Positions 15,910-21,946 of a DNA stretch of 21,946 bases are shown here, one piece after another. The notes under the pieces are model-generated. The model ran no database searches. It was not told where the DNA came from and worked only from the letters and a program-made list of their open reading frames with translations. The stretch spans positions 1 through 21,946 of the forward strand of contig DATEBA010000055.1 in assembly GCA_035288045.1 (NCBI GenBank). The letters run 5' to 3'. Position 1 is the first letter of the stretch. Every line of letters begins with the position of its first letter. The DNA is from DATEBA01 sp035288045 (GTDB lineage Bacteria > Actinomycetota > UBA4738 > HRBIN12). Both the position numbers and the translations under genes were made by a program.

Positions 15910-16470
15910 TTAGTTGTCCTCGCCCTGGTCGCCCTGGTCGTCGTCCGAGCCCGAGTTGTCGTCCTCGTTGTCGCCCTGGTCGTTGGGGTTGCCGGGGCCG
16001 CTGTTCTCGCTCGGGCCGGAGTTGTCGTCTTCGGCCTGGTCATCGTCGGCATTGCCGTAGCCGGAGTTGTCGTCAACGGCCGTGTCTTCCTGGACCGAGT
16101 CCTCTCCGATAGTGGTGTCGTCGACGGTGCCGACCGATGTGTCGTCTCCGATCGTGGTGTCGTCGGCCGTCTGACCCTGGGTGCCGAAGGCCGAGTCGTC
16201 ATCGCCACCGTCGTCCGAGTCGTCGTCCTCGGCCTCCTCGTCCTGATCGTCGTCCTCGTCCTTCAGCCGGGCGTCGTCCTCGAGATCGGCCTGGTCCTCG
16301 ACCTCGGATATCTCCTCGACCGGGTCGTCGGACCTGTCGGCCGCCACGACCCCGACCGCGGGCTCGCCCTTCGGATCGTTCGTGTCGGCAGCCGCCAGGG
16401 CTCCGCCGGCCAGGCCGGCGACGAGCAGGATCCCTCCCAGGATCGCCGTCAACTTCGTCTTCTTGTCCAT
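15910..16470 (-). CDS. Exported Asp/Glu-rich low-complexity protein
   Basis: 186 residues. A perfect AGGAGG precedes the ATG. The N-terminus is a signal peptide or anchor (MDKKTKLTAILGG, hydrophobic to about 28, ALAAADTND as a plausible cleavage region). Everything after is disordered and extremely acidic: runs of Asp/Glu (DEDDDQDEEAEDDDSDD), an imperfect DDTTIGDDTSVG/DDTTIGEDS repeat near 103-125, and DNSG units to the end. There are no cysteines and almost no hydrophobic residues in the mature part. Such chains can bind divalent cations or keep a surface hydrated, but the role here is inference. It is the last gene of the kinase/regulator cassette, though a 100-bp gap with palindromes may give it its own promoter. 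Confidence 0.75.
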   Translation of the reverse strand: MDKKTKLTAILGGILLVAGLAGGALAAADTNDPKGEPAVGVVAADRSDDPVEEISEVEDQADLEDDARLKDEDDDQDEEAEDDDSDDGGDDDSAFGTQGQTADDTTIGDDTSVGTVDDTTIGEDSVQEDTAVDDNSGYGNADDDQAEDDNSGPSENSGPGNPNDQGDNEDDNSGSDDDQGDQGEDN

Positions 16471-16493
16471 CGCTCCTCCTTCGGTCGGTGGGT

Positions 16494-16538
16494 TCGCGAT
16501 GCTTCGAAGCTAGCTGGCTACGGGTTAGCTGATCGCGA
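16494..16538. promoter_or_regulatory. Nested palindromes between the two acidic-protein genes
   Basis: TCGCGAT (16494-16500) pairs with ATCGCGA (16532-16538). Between them sit the perfect palindrome GCTTCGAAGC (16501-16510) and TAGC-TG-GCTA (16511-16520). This lies downstream of one minus-strand gene and upstream of the next, so it could be an operator or an attenuating terminator. No T-run supports simple termination. Confidence 0.35.
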
Positions 16539-16570
16539 GCGGTGGGCAAAGACGCGGATAAGGCTTCCGC

Positions 16571-17071
16571 TCAGTCGTCGCCGGAGTCGTGATCGGAGTC
16601 GTCGCCGGAGTCGTGATCGGAGTCGTCGCCTGAGCCGGATCCGGAGCTGTCCGAGCCGGACCCAGAGTTGTCGTCGTCCGAGCCGTCGCCGAGCCCGGAC
16701 CCGGAGCTGTCCGAGCCGGACCCCGAGTCGTCCGAGCCCGAACCGGAGTTGTCGTCTCGGTCGTCGTCCGACCCGGAGTTGTCGTCGCGATCGTCGCCGG
16801 ACCCGGAGTCGCCCGAGTCCTCATCTCCGTTCCCCGACGGGGTCTCGGTCGGCTTCGTGCCGTTGCGGTCCTCATCGCCGGGCTCGGAGTGCGTGGGCTC
16901 CGCATCCGGAGTCGGCCCTTGCCGGATAAGCTTGTCATCTTCGGGGAGGCGTACCGGGCGCGCCGGCTCGCTCAGCACCTCGCCGGCCAGCGCGAACGCG
17001 CCGAGCGTCAGCAGGCCGACGAACGCGAGACCGGCGACCCCGTATGCAACGCCGAGCAGGATCCGTTTCAC
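16571..17071 (-). CDS. Membrane-anchored or exported Ser/Asp/Gly-repeat protein
   Basis: 166 residues from GTG 17071 (no strong ribosome binding site). A hydrophobic N-terminus (about 5-30, VAYGVAGLAFVGLLTLGAFA) acts as signal or anchor. It is followed by a short Pro-rich stretch (SEPARPVRLPEDD) and then about 90 residues made almost only of Ser, Asp and Gly. The repeats DRDDNSGSDDD, SGSGSDSSGSG and DDSDHDSG recall the SD-repeat stalks of surface proteins, but no LPXTG or sorting tail follows. It starts 47 bases after the histidine kinase stop on the same strand, so it is probably under the same two-component system. Low-complexity coding is real here because the frame starts with a good signal sequence and keeps one composition to the stop. 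Confidence 0.72.
   Translation of the reverse strand: MKRILLGVAYGVAGLAFVGLLTLGAFALAGEVLSEPARPVRLPEDDKLIRQGPTPDAEPTHSEPGDEDRNGTKPTETPSGNGDEDSGDSGSGDDRDDNSGSDDDRDDNSGSGSDDSGSGSDSSGSGLGDGSDDDNSGSGSDSSGSGSGDDSDHDSGDDSDHDSGDD
16573..16630. repeat. 24-bp perfect tandem repeat, about 2.4 copies
   Basis: Units at 16573-16596 and 16597-16620 are identical, with a 10-base partial third copy. Each encodes DDSDHDSG on the minus strand at the C-terminus of the Ser/Asp protein. The whole-codon unit length means copy-number change would lengthen the chain without a frameshift. Confidence 0.9.
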
Positions 17072-17118
17072 GGAGCCAGCCTAGGCCGGCTCGCCCTAAG
17101 GGATGGTTAAGGGGAGGT

Positions 17119-18504
17119 TCAGATCTCGCCTGCGATGAAGCGGACCTCGATGCGCGTCCCGCCGTTGTTACCGTCGCCTAGCCGGACCTCGCCGCCCCAC
17201 TTCTCTGCAAGCTCCCGAACGATCGCGAGACCGAGCCCCGACCCGCCGGCCGGTGCACCCTTTCCCCTGGAAAAGCGCTCGAGCACGGCAGTGCGCTCTT
17301 CCTCTGGGATGCCCAGGCCCCGATCCTCGACGGCGAGGAAGGCGGTGGAGTCGTCGCGTCCGGTCTCGATCAGGATCGGGCCCGGCGCGTAGGCGATCGC
17401 GTTGTCGATCAGGTTGTCGAGGATCTGCGCGACGTCGGTTGGATCCGCCTGGGCCGCGGCTCCCTCTCCGGTGGCTGACAGTCGGGCGCCGAGTCGCTCG
17501 CCGCGCTCGGTCCACCGAGTGAGCGCCGTCCCTGCTGCTTCCCCCAGATCGACCACCGTGGACTCGCCCGCTTCTAGCCGCCGCGCTATCACGAGCAGCC
17601 GATCAACGATCTCCGAGAGGCGGTCGACCTCGCGATCGGCGGCCTGAAGCTGGCGGCGTAGGTCCTCGGAGTTCGCGTCCCCGACCGCCGACTCGAGGCG
17701 GAGCTTCATACCGGTGAGCGGCGTGCGGAGCTGGTGGGAGGCATTCGCGACGAACTCGCGCTGGGCGCGGACCGTGCGCTCGAGCCGGTCGGCCATATCG
17801 TTGAAGGAGTGGGCGAGCGCTTCGATCTCGCGCGCTCCCTGTGCCTCTTCCGCGCGAACGGAGAGATCGCCTCCCCCCAGGCGGCGAGCGGCCTCTGCCA
17901 GCCGCGCGAGGGGTCTGGCGATGGTGTTCGCGAGCCCGAAGGCCAGGACCAAGCCGGCGATGAGCGGCGCGAGCCCGATCGCGACGAGCCCAAACACGAT
18001 CCGGCCGACGTTGGCGCCCACCTGGGCGGTGCTCCGCGTTATCCGTACCGCCCCGGAAAAGGACGCCTCGTCGATTATCGGGACGGCCGTGGCCATGATG
18101 TCCGTCCCGAGCTCGTCGCTGTATCGGACGACGGAGACGGGCCGCTGTTGCGCCAGCGCGGTCACGAGCTCGGGTCGCCCCGGGGTCGCGTATTCCGTTC
18201 CGAGGAACGCGTTGCCCTCCGTGTCGGCCACCAGGGTGCCGCCACGATCGACGACGATGATCCTTCCCTCGACCTGGGGCTCGAACCTCGGCATCAACTC
18301 ATCTCGCAGCTCGTCCTGCCGCCGCGGCAGCATGAACTCGCGACCGATCCGTGCCGCGATCGACTGCGCCTCGACGACCGCCGCCGTCTCGAGCTCGGCG
18401 AGTGCCCGCCGGCGGAGCGTGATGACGAGGAAGACCTCGAGGGCGACGATCACCGTCAGCAAGATGTAGCCGAAGGTGAGGACGAGCCTGGTACGTACCT
18501 TCGT
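17119..18504 (-). CDS. HAMP-containing sensor histidine kinase (OmpR-type system)
   Basis: Membrane kinase downstream of its response regulator. TM1 lies near the N-terminus, with an extracytoplasmic sensor of about 130 residues and TM2 (IVFGLVAIGLAPLIAGLVLA), then HAMP. The HisKA box NASHQLRTPLTG has the phospho-accepting His (243 counted from TTG 18462). It is followed by N-box ILDNLIDNAIAYAP, G1 VEDRGLGIPEE, F-box ERFSRG and G2 GSGLGLAIV. The start is unusual. TTG 18462 is the first conventional start codon, but it would cut TM1 in half and has no ribosome binding site. The frame is open back to the regulator's TAG, and AGGAGG lies 5 bases before an ACG codon (18504) giving TKVRTRLVLTFGYILL, a textbook kinase N-terminus. 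I place the start there, possibly a true ACG start or an ATG misread. With ACG the protein is 461 residues. Confidence 0.88.
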   Translation of the reverse strand, partial: TKVRTRLVLTFGYILLTVIVALEVFLVITLRRRALAELETAAVVEAQSIAARIGREFMLPRRQDELRDELMPRFEPQVEGRIIVVDRGGTLVADTEGNAFLGTEYATPGRPELVTALAQQRPVSVVRYSDELGTDIMATAVPIIDEASFSGAVRITRSTAQVGANVGRIVFGLVAIGLAPLIAGLVLAFGLANTIARPLARLAEAARRLGGGDLSVRAEEAQGAREIEALAHSFNDMADRLERTVRAQREFVANASHQLRTPLTGMKLRLESAVGDANSEDLRRQLQAADREVDRLSEIVDRLLVIARRLEAGESTVVDLGEAAGTALTRWTERGERLGARLSATGEGAAAQADPTDVAQILDNLIDNAIAYAPGPILIETGRDDSTAFLAVEDRGLGIPEEERTAVLERFSRGKGAPAGGSGLGLAIVRELAEKWGGEVRLGDGNNGGTRIEVRFIAGEI

Positions 18505-18509
18505 GGCGT

Positions 18510-18515
18510 CCTCCT
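18510..18515 (-). promoter_or_regulatory. Ribosome binding site of the histidine kinase
   Basis: AGGAGG on the minus strand overlaps the TAG stop of the response regulator (18514-18516) and stands 5 bases before ACG at 18504. It is the strongest reason to place the kinase start there rather than at TTG 18462. Confidence 0.6.
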
Positions 18516-19212
18516 AGGTCGTGCCTGTCTCCTCTGCGGGGATGAACCGGAAGCCGACGCCTCGGACCGTGGAGATGAAGCGTGGGCTGTCGGCGTCATC
18601 CCCGAGCTTCTTTCGGAGCCAGGAGATGTGGACGTCGAGGGTCTTGGTAGGTCCGAACCAGTGTGGGTCCCAGACCTCGTCCATGATCTCCTCTCTTTTC
18701 ACAACGGTCCCGACGTTCGCCATGAGGAGCTGCAGGAGATCGAACTCGCGCGCCGCCAGCTCCACCGGCTCGCCGGCCCGCGTGACCGTTCTGGAAGCGG
18801 GGTCTAGGCGCAGGTCGCCGATCTCGATGGGCCCGGTCGGCCGCTCGGCCTTGCCGCGGCGCAGGATCGCCCTGATCCGGGCTACAAGCTCCCGTGCAGA
18901 GAAGGGCTTCACGACGTAGTCGTCTGCTCCAAGCTCGAGCCCGAGGACGCGGTCGATCTCCTCGCCACGGGCGGTGAGCATGACGATCGGGACGTCGGAG
19001 GTTCGGCGGATCTCCTTGCAGAGGTCGCGCCCGTCGCCGTCGGGAAGCATTACGTCCAGCAGGATGAGGTCGGGGGAACGGGAGCCGAGGACGGCGCGCG
19101 CGGCCTCTACGGTGGCCGCTACGTCTGCGGTGAACCCTTCCCGCTGGAGGTGCTCGGCGAGGGGCTCGGAGATGGCCTCTTCGTCCTCCACGAGGAGGAT
19201 GTGCGGCTTCAC
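18514..19212 (-). CDS. OmpR/PhoB-family response regulator
   Basis: 232 residues from GTG 19212; upstream in-frame sequence has no regulator character. The receiver domain has acidic pocket Asp10/Glu11 (LLVEDEE), phosphorylation site Asp53 (LILLDVMLP), Thr80 (VMLTAR) and Lys102 (YVVKPFS), all intact. The winged-helix effector (about 135-225) reads LAAREFDLLQLLMANVG, REEIMDEVW, TLDVHISWLRKKLG and ISTVRGVGFRF, typical of PhoB-like DNA binding. It is transcribed first in the unit and linked to the kinase by a stop/Shine-Dalgarno overlap. Likely targets include its own operon with the two acidic exported proteins, as inference. Similar systems in actinobacteria respond to phosphate or envelope stress, but nothing here fixes the signal. 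Confidence 0.93.
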   Translation of the reverse strand: MKPHILLVEDEEAISEPLAEHLQREGFTADVAATVEAARAVLGSRSPDLILLDVMLPDGDGRDLCKEIRRTSDVPIVMLTARGEEIDRVLGLELGADDYVVKPFSARELVARIRAILRRGKAERPTGPIEIGDLRLDPASRTVTRAGEPVELAAREFDLLQLLMANVGTVVKREEIMDEVWDPHWFGPTKTLDVHISWLRKKLGDDADSPRFISTVRGVGFRFIPAEETGTT

Positions 19213-19218
19213 GGGCAG

Positions 19219-19224
19219 ATGGTA
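19219..19224 (-). promoter_or_regulatory. Possible -10 element for a leaderless regulator mRNA
   Basis: TACCAT on the minus strand fits the actinobacterial TANNNT -10 consensus. It lies 6 bases before the GTG start at 19212, where no Shine-Dalgarno is visible. That spacing would put the transcription start at the GTG. No -35 box is convincing. Confidence 0.3.
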
Positions 19225-19320
19225 CGACCGGATTTGCACGGGGTGGGGGGGTCGGCTAGAAACGCTAGAGGGATCGACGGATGGCGTGACCGGGGCCGCC
19301 ACGGAACACGAGGGGGCCCC

Positions 19321-20757
19321 ATGTCCTTGTCCGCGACGACAGCCGTTCGCGGCCTGCCACACGATGCCAGGCCGTCCGAACCGACGGCCGTCCGAGTGCT
19401 CTCTATTGTTGCCGTTTCGGCCGACGTTGCCGTACTCGCGACTGGGCTCTTTGCTGATCAATCCCAAGTCGGCGAGGCCGGCTGGGACATGTTGTGGTGG
19501 TCCGGGTTAGTGGCCGTGGTCGGACTAGCTCCGATACCCTCCGGTCGTGGCCCTTACCTCGTCATGGACCTCCCTTTGCTCCTGGGCGGCTCGTTCGTGT
19601 TTGGGCCCGTTGCTGGCGGCCTAATCGCTGCGGTTGGTTGTTGGGATCTTCGAGAACTGAGGCGCGAGATCTCGTTGACCCGCTCGCTTCTGAACAGGGC
19701 GCAAACCTCGCTTAGCGTCATGGCGGCGGCATGGGTATTTCAAGCAGTTGGTGGTCGTTTGGGGTCGTGGCCAAGCGCTGTAGGGGCGGCGGTGCTCGCC
19801 GTTCTTGTGGACATTGCTGTCAATTACCTGTTTGTCGGTCTTGCGTTCGCCCTGCCGGAGCGTACGTCGATTCTGCGGGTCATGGAACGGATGAGGCTTG
19901 GTTCCATGAGCGCGTTTGCGGCGTCATACTTGGCTTTTGGCTTTCTCGGCCTCTTGTTGGCCGAGATCTACTTGAAGGTGGGTATTGCGGGCCTCCTCGC
20001 CTTCGCGTCGCCTATTGTCCTGGCTCACCGGTCTTTCTCGGGGACGCAAAGAGTTGAAGAGGTGTCCCGAGAGATCGCGAAGAAGCAGTCAGCCCTGCAA
20101 GAGGTGACCAGGCAAGTTGGGGAGGAGAGGCGAGACGAGCGTCAGCGAATCGCTGCTTCGTTGCATGACGACGTCGTGCAGAGCCTGTACAACGTTTCCC
20201 TCTATGCCAACGTGATCCGAGAGAACCTGCGTTCAGGACGACTACTGCAACTCGATGAAGATCTCCCAATGCTCCTGCGTGCGAGCGAAAGCGCATCTGA
20301 TGGACTTCGCCGGGCGATCAAAGGACTGCGCGAGTCGCCTCTGGGTCGCGATGGACTGGCGAGGACGACCGATCTCCTGGCTCGGGAGCTGGCGGAGGAG
20401 TCAGGAATAGACATCGACGTTCGCGTGCGCGTTGTGGAACTGGACCCAGATGTCCAGCTGGCCGTGTATCAGGTCGCGCGGGAGGCACTCGTGAATGCAG
20501 TCAAGCATTCCGGGGCCACCCGAATCAGTGTAGATATCGAGCAGGTACCCGGGGTTGTCACGCTCTCGGTTCAAGACGATGGCCTCGGGTGGCGGCCGGA
20601 AGGCGCGGAGTCCGGTACGCACGTCGGTATTCAGCTGATGCGGGAGCGTGTGGAATTGAGAGGAGGATCAATAGGAATTGAGTCACGCCCGAACTCAGGG
20701 ACAAGAGTGAGGGCACGCTTTCCCTTGTCCCAGCAGACGGGCTCGCAAGACGAGTGA
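19321..20757 (+). CDS. Multi-pass sensor histidine kinase, HisKA_3/NarL type
   Basis: 478 residues from ATG 19321, with GAGGGGG upstream. The N-terminal half (about 22-235) is a multi-helix membrane sensor with the conserved-looking core DLPLLLGG...WDLRELRREISLTRSLLNRAQ, also present in the second kinase at 21145. It may belong to a MASE-type sensor class, but I cannot name it with certainty. A coiled linker (240-270) leads to the HisKA_3 dimerisation helix ERQRIAASLHDDVVQSLY (His282). The ATPase domain follows: REALVNAVKHS (Asn392), VQDDGLGW and GTHVGIQLMRERV. Kinases of this class phosphorylate NarL/LuxR-type regulators. None is in the window. GC looks lower than in the preceding genes. A hairpin terminator begins inside the last codons. 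Confidence 0.9.
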   Translation: MSLSATTAVRGLPHDARPSEPTAVRVLSIVAVSADVAVLATGLFADQSQVGEAGWDMLWWSGLVAVVGLAPIPSGRGPYLVMDLPLLLGGSFVFGPVAGGLIAAVGCWDLRELRREISLTRSLLNRAQTSLSVMAAAWVFQAVGGRLGSWPSAVGAAVLAVLVDIAVNYLFVGLAFALPERTSILRVMERMRLGSMSAFAASYLAFGFLGLLLAEIYLKVGIAGLLAFASPIVLAHRSFSGTQRVEEVSREIAKKQSALQEVTRQVGEERRDERQRIAASLHDDVVQSLYNVSLYANVIRENLRSGRLLQLDEDLPMLLRASESASDGLRRAIKGLRESPLGRDGLARTTDLLARELAEESGIDIDVRVRVVELDPDVQLAVYQVAREALVNAVKHSGATRISVDIEQVPGVVTLSVQDDGLGWRPEGAESGTHVGIQLMRERVELRGGSIGIESRPNSGTRVRARFPLSQQTGSQDE

Positions 20758-20786
20758 TCCGGCGCGGCTGCGCCGGATCACTTGTC
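20749..20786. terminator. Bidirectional hairpin terminator overlapping the kinase stop codon
   Basis: Left arm 20749-20765, loop GGCT, right arm 20770-20786. This gives 17 bp with one G-U pair, the inner 13 bp perfect. The kinase TGA (20755-20757) lies inside the left arm. The minus-strand small gene ends 18 bases away on the other side, so the hairpin can serve both. T-runs are weak on both sides. Confidence 0.65.
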
Positions 20787-20804
20787 AGGCGATGAAGATA
20801 GTCG

Positions 20805-20888
20805 TTACCACTTGTAGTGCGCCCCGCCCGCGAGCACGAGGGCGAGCAGCGACCCGATGGTCAGAGCAAGTCGCTTCATCACGCGCAT
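20805..20888 (-). CDS. 27-residue single-pass membrane peptide (unannotated small gene)
   Basis: ATG at 20888 is preceded by a perfect AAGGAGG (20896-20902) with a 7-base spacer, one of the best ribosome binding sites in the window. The product is 27 residues: a basic start (MRVMKR), one hydrophobic stretch (LALTIGSLLALVLAGG) and the tail AHYKW, then TAA. A second ATG at 20879 would give MKRLALTI, 24 residues. The layout (positive start, single helix, short polar end) fits a small membrane protein or a toxin-like/regulatory peptide. No cysteine is present at the lipobox position, so it is not a lipoprotein. It lies between the two kinases on the opposite strand and shares the bidirectional hairpin with the first. 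I do not recognise a family. Confidence 0.6.
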   Translation of the reverse strand: MRVMKRLALTIGSLLALVLAGGAHYKW

Positions 20889-20902
20889 CGCTCTACCTCC
20901 TT

Positions 20903-21120
20903 CCGTCTATCAACGACGGGGGACTCAGTCCCCCTCCGTTCGCCCATCGGTTGCCTATGTCAACCTGGCCCCCATTTGGGGGACCCAGGATGCGACTATC
21001 GGCCACCCCGATCGGGGGACACAAGACACCTAAGAGCGCTACTGCAAGCGCAGTACTTCGAAGAACTACCTGAGCGCGATTGACTCTCCGCGCAGAGCCA
21101 ACCACCATGGGGCTCTCCTA
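20903..21120. other. Intergenic region dense in inverted repeats
   Basis: No gene is supported here. It holds five short dyads. These are GGGGGACT-C-AGTCCCCC (20918-20934); CCTGG-CCCCC-ATTT-GGGGG-AC-CCAGG (20964-20989); CCCC-GATC-GGGG (21006-21017); TACTGC-AAGC-GCAGTA (21040-21055); and AGAGCC...GGCTCT (21094-21116). The heptamer GGGGGAC recurs at 20918, 20978 and 21014. Read on the minus strand this could be a structured leader of the small peptide gene. On the plus strand it could be an operator region for the second kinase. Confidence 0.5.
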
Positions 21121-21144
21121 CTAATTGGGAGGGCAAGGTTCAAA

Positions 21145-21946
21145 GTGCCCAGTATCGGGAAGTCGGACTCCCAGCGAAGTCCAGTGATTGCCGAGTTGTT
21201 CGCGGCGCTGGTCGTCCTGCCCACTCTTGTGGGCGTCGCCTTCTTGGCCACGCGCAGCGCAGGACAGATTAGGGAGGACGCCGTCTGGCTACTTGTCTGG
21301 GGGATCCTGACTGCAGGGGTTGAGCTAATGCCGGTGCCCACTTGGCATGGCGTCCAGGTCAGCATGGGCTTCCCACTTCTGATTGCTGTCGCGCTGATAT
21401 ACCTACCTGCCGAAGCGTCCCTCGTTGCGCTTCTAGGCTCGTTTGACCCTCGAGAGTTCAAGGGAGAGGTGACTCTACTGAGAGCCCTGTTCAACAGGTC
21501 TCAGGTTGCTCTTGCCGTCCTTGCCTCCAGTTCCGTATTCCACGCCGTCGCCAAGGTGGAAGAACCCTGGACGAAGGTTCTCCCAGCGGCCCTCCTCGCC
21601 ACCTTGGTCGACTACTCGATCAATCTGGGACTGGTCGCAGTTGTCGTGAGCTTGGCATACCGCGTCAGGCTACATCGCGCTCTCAGGGAGCTTCTTGGTC
21701 GAGGTCAGGAGTTCCTTGTTAGCTATCTAGGGTTGGGGGTGGTTGGGACAGTTCTGGCGAAGTTCTACAAGTTGCCTGGCGTCGGGATTTGGTCCGTCAT
21801 TACCGTCCTTGCTCCGCTCCTGTTCGCCAGGCAGATGTTCTTCCGGAGCCGGGCGCTCGAGGAGGCGCACAAGGAGCTCCAGGACCGCGAGCAGGTCCTT
21901 CGGGCCCTCTCGAATCGGATGGCGGAGGAACGGCAGGACGAGAGGG
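21145..21946 (+). CDS. Second multi-pass sensor histidine kinase, C-terminus beyond window (partial)
   Basis: The frame from GTG 21145 (AAGG 6 bases upstream) stays open for 267 codons to the window end. The first 230 residues are a multi-helix membrane sensor aligned by eye to the kinase at 19321: FPLLIAVALIYLPAEASLVALLG, then FDPREFKGEVTLLRALFNRSQVA, then VFHAV, each with a clear counterpart. A coiled stretch (ALEEAHKELQDREQVLRAL) leads to MAEERQDER, matching the residues just before the HisKA_3 histidine of the first kinase. The phospho-accepting His and ATPase domain should lie just outside the window. It is a tandem paralogue, separated by a structured intergenic region and a small antisense gene. 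Confidence 0.85.
   Translation, partial: MPSIGKSDSQRSPVIAELFAALVVLPTLVGVAFLATRSAGQIREDAVWLLVWGILTAGVELMPVPTWHGVQVSMGFPLLIAVALIYLPAEASLVALLGSFDPREFKGEVTLLRALFNRSQVALAVLASSSVFHAVAKVEEPWTKVLPAALLATLVDYSINLGLVAVVVSLAYRVRLHRALRELLGRGQEFLVSYLGLGVVGTVLAKFYKLPGVGIWSVITVLAPLLFARQMFFRSRALEEAHKELQDREQVLRALSNRMAEERQDER

Noticed and set aside
16571..16830. Tandem repeats considered as a CRISPR array
   Set aside because: There are no unique spacers of constant length. The repeats are contiguous, keep the reading frame and encode a Ser/Asp/Gly chain.
15898..16929. Plus-strand frame rich in Val/Leu then Arg/Ser opposite the acidic proteins
   Set aside because: The Val/Leu and Arg/Ser runs are the complement of Asp and Ser codons. 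The minus strand has signal peptides and, for one gene, a perfect ribosome binding site.
20792..21108. Three overlapping open frames of 71-93 codons between the kinases
   Set aside because: They cross the inverted repeats, lack ribosome binding sites and encode compositionally odd peptides. The 27-codon minus-strand frame is the better supported gene.
21066..21494. Minus-strand frame of 142 codons at the right end
   Set aside because: It is antisense to the second kinase, whose membrane sensor aligns with the first.

Overview
The window looks like chromosomal DNA of a high-GC actinobacterium (Actinomycetota). Evidence: very GC-rich codon use, several GTG starts, closely packed genes with 1-10 bp gaps or overlapping stop/start codons, and an adnA-adnB pair, the two-motor/two-nuclease end-resection machine typical of this phylum. 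The lineage inside the phylum cannot be read from the sequence. It may be a poorly cultured soil or freshwater group, but that is inference. No tRNA, rRNA or CRISPR array was recognised.

Layout. 1-1574: an IS110-family transposase gene broken by two compensating single-base indels. 1635-2054: a stand-alone cyclic-nucleotide-binding-domain protein. 2111-9355 (minus): a tightly coupled operon reading M50/CBS membrane protease, AdnA, AdnB. 9415-10476 (plus): a membrane-anchored protein of unknown function, meeting tail-to-tail a phytoene-desaturase-like FAD oxidoreductase (10473-12065, minus). 12155-14231 (plus): an ECF sigma factor overlapping a single-pass membrane protein with a large extracytoplasmic part, a probable sigma/anti-sigma pair. 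14233-15778 (minus): a DUF72 protein behind two tandem PGPGW small membrane proteins. 15832-15867: a strong terminator. 15910-19212 (minus): an OmpR-type response regulator, its HAMP histidine kinase, and two very acidic Asp/Ser-rich exported proteins. 19321-21946 (plus): two related multi-pass HisKA_3 histidine kinases. The second is cut by the window edge. Between them lie a 27-residue membrane peptide gene on the opposite strand and a 200-bp stretch packed with inverted repeats.

Themes. The window is rich in envelope and signalling functions: an ECF sigma/anti-sigma pair, one complete classical two-component system, two NarL-type kinases without a regulator in view, an intramembrane protease and several exported acidic or low-complexity proteins. 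AdnAB is the DNA-repair core. The least explained part is 19321-21946: lower GC by eye, paralogous sensors, a tiny peptide gene with an excellent ribosome binding site, and structured intergenic DNA. The response-regulator/kinase/Asp-rich-protein cassette is the second.

All functional statements rest on motif reading by eye. No database search or computation was run.
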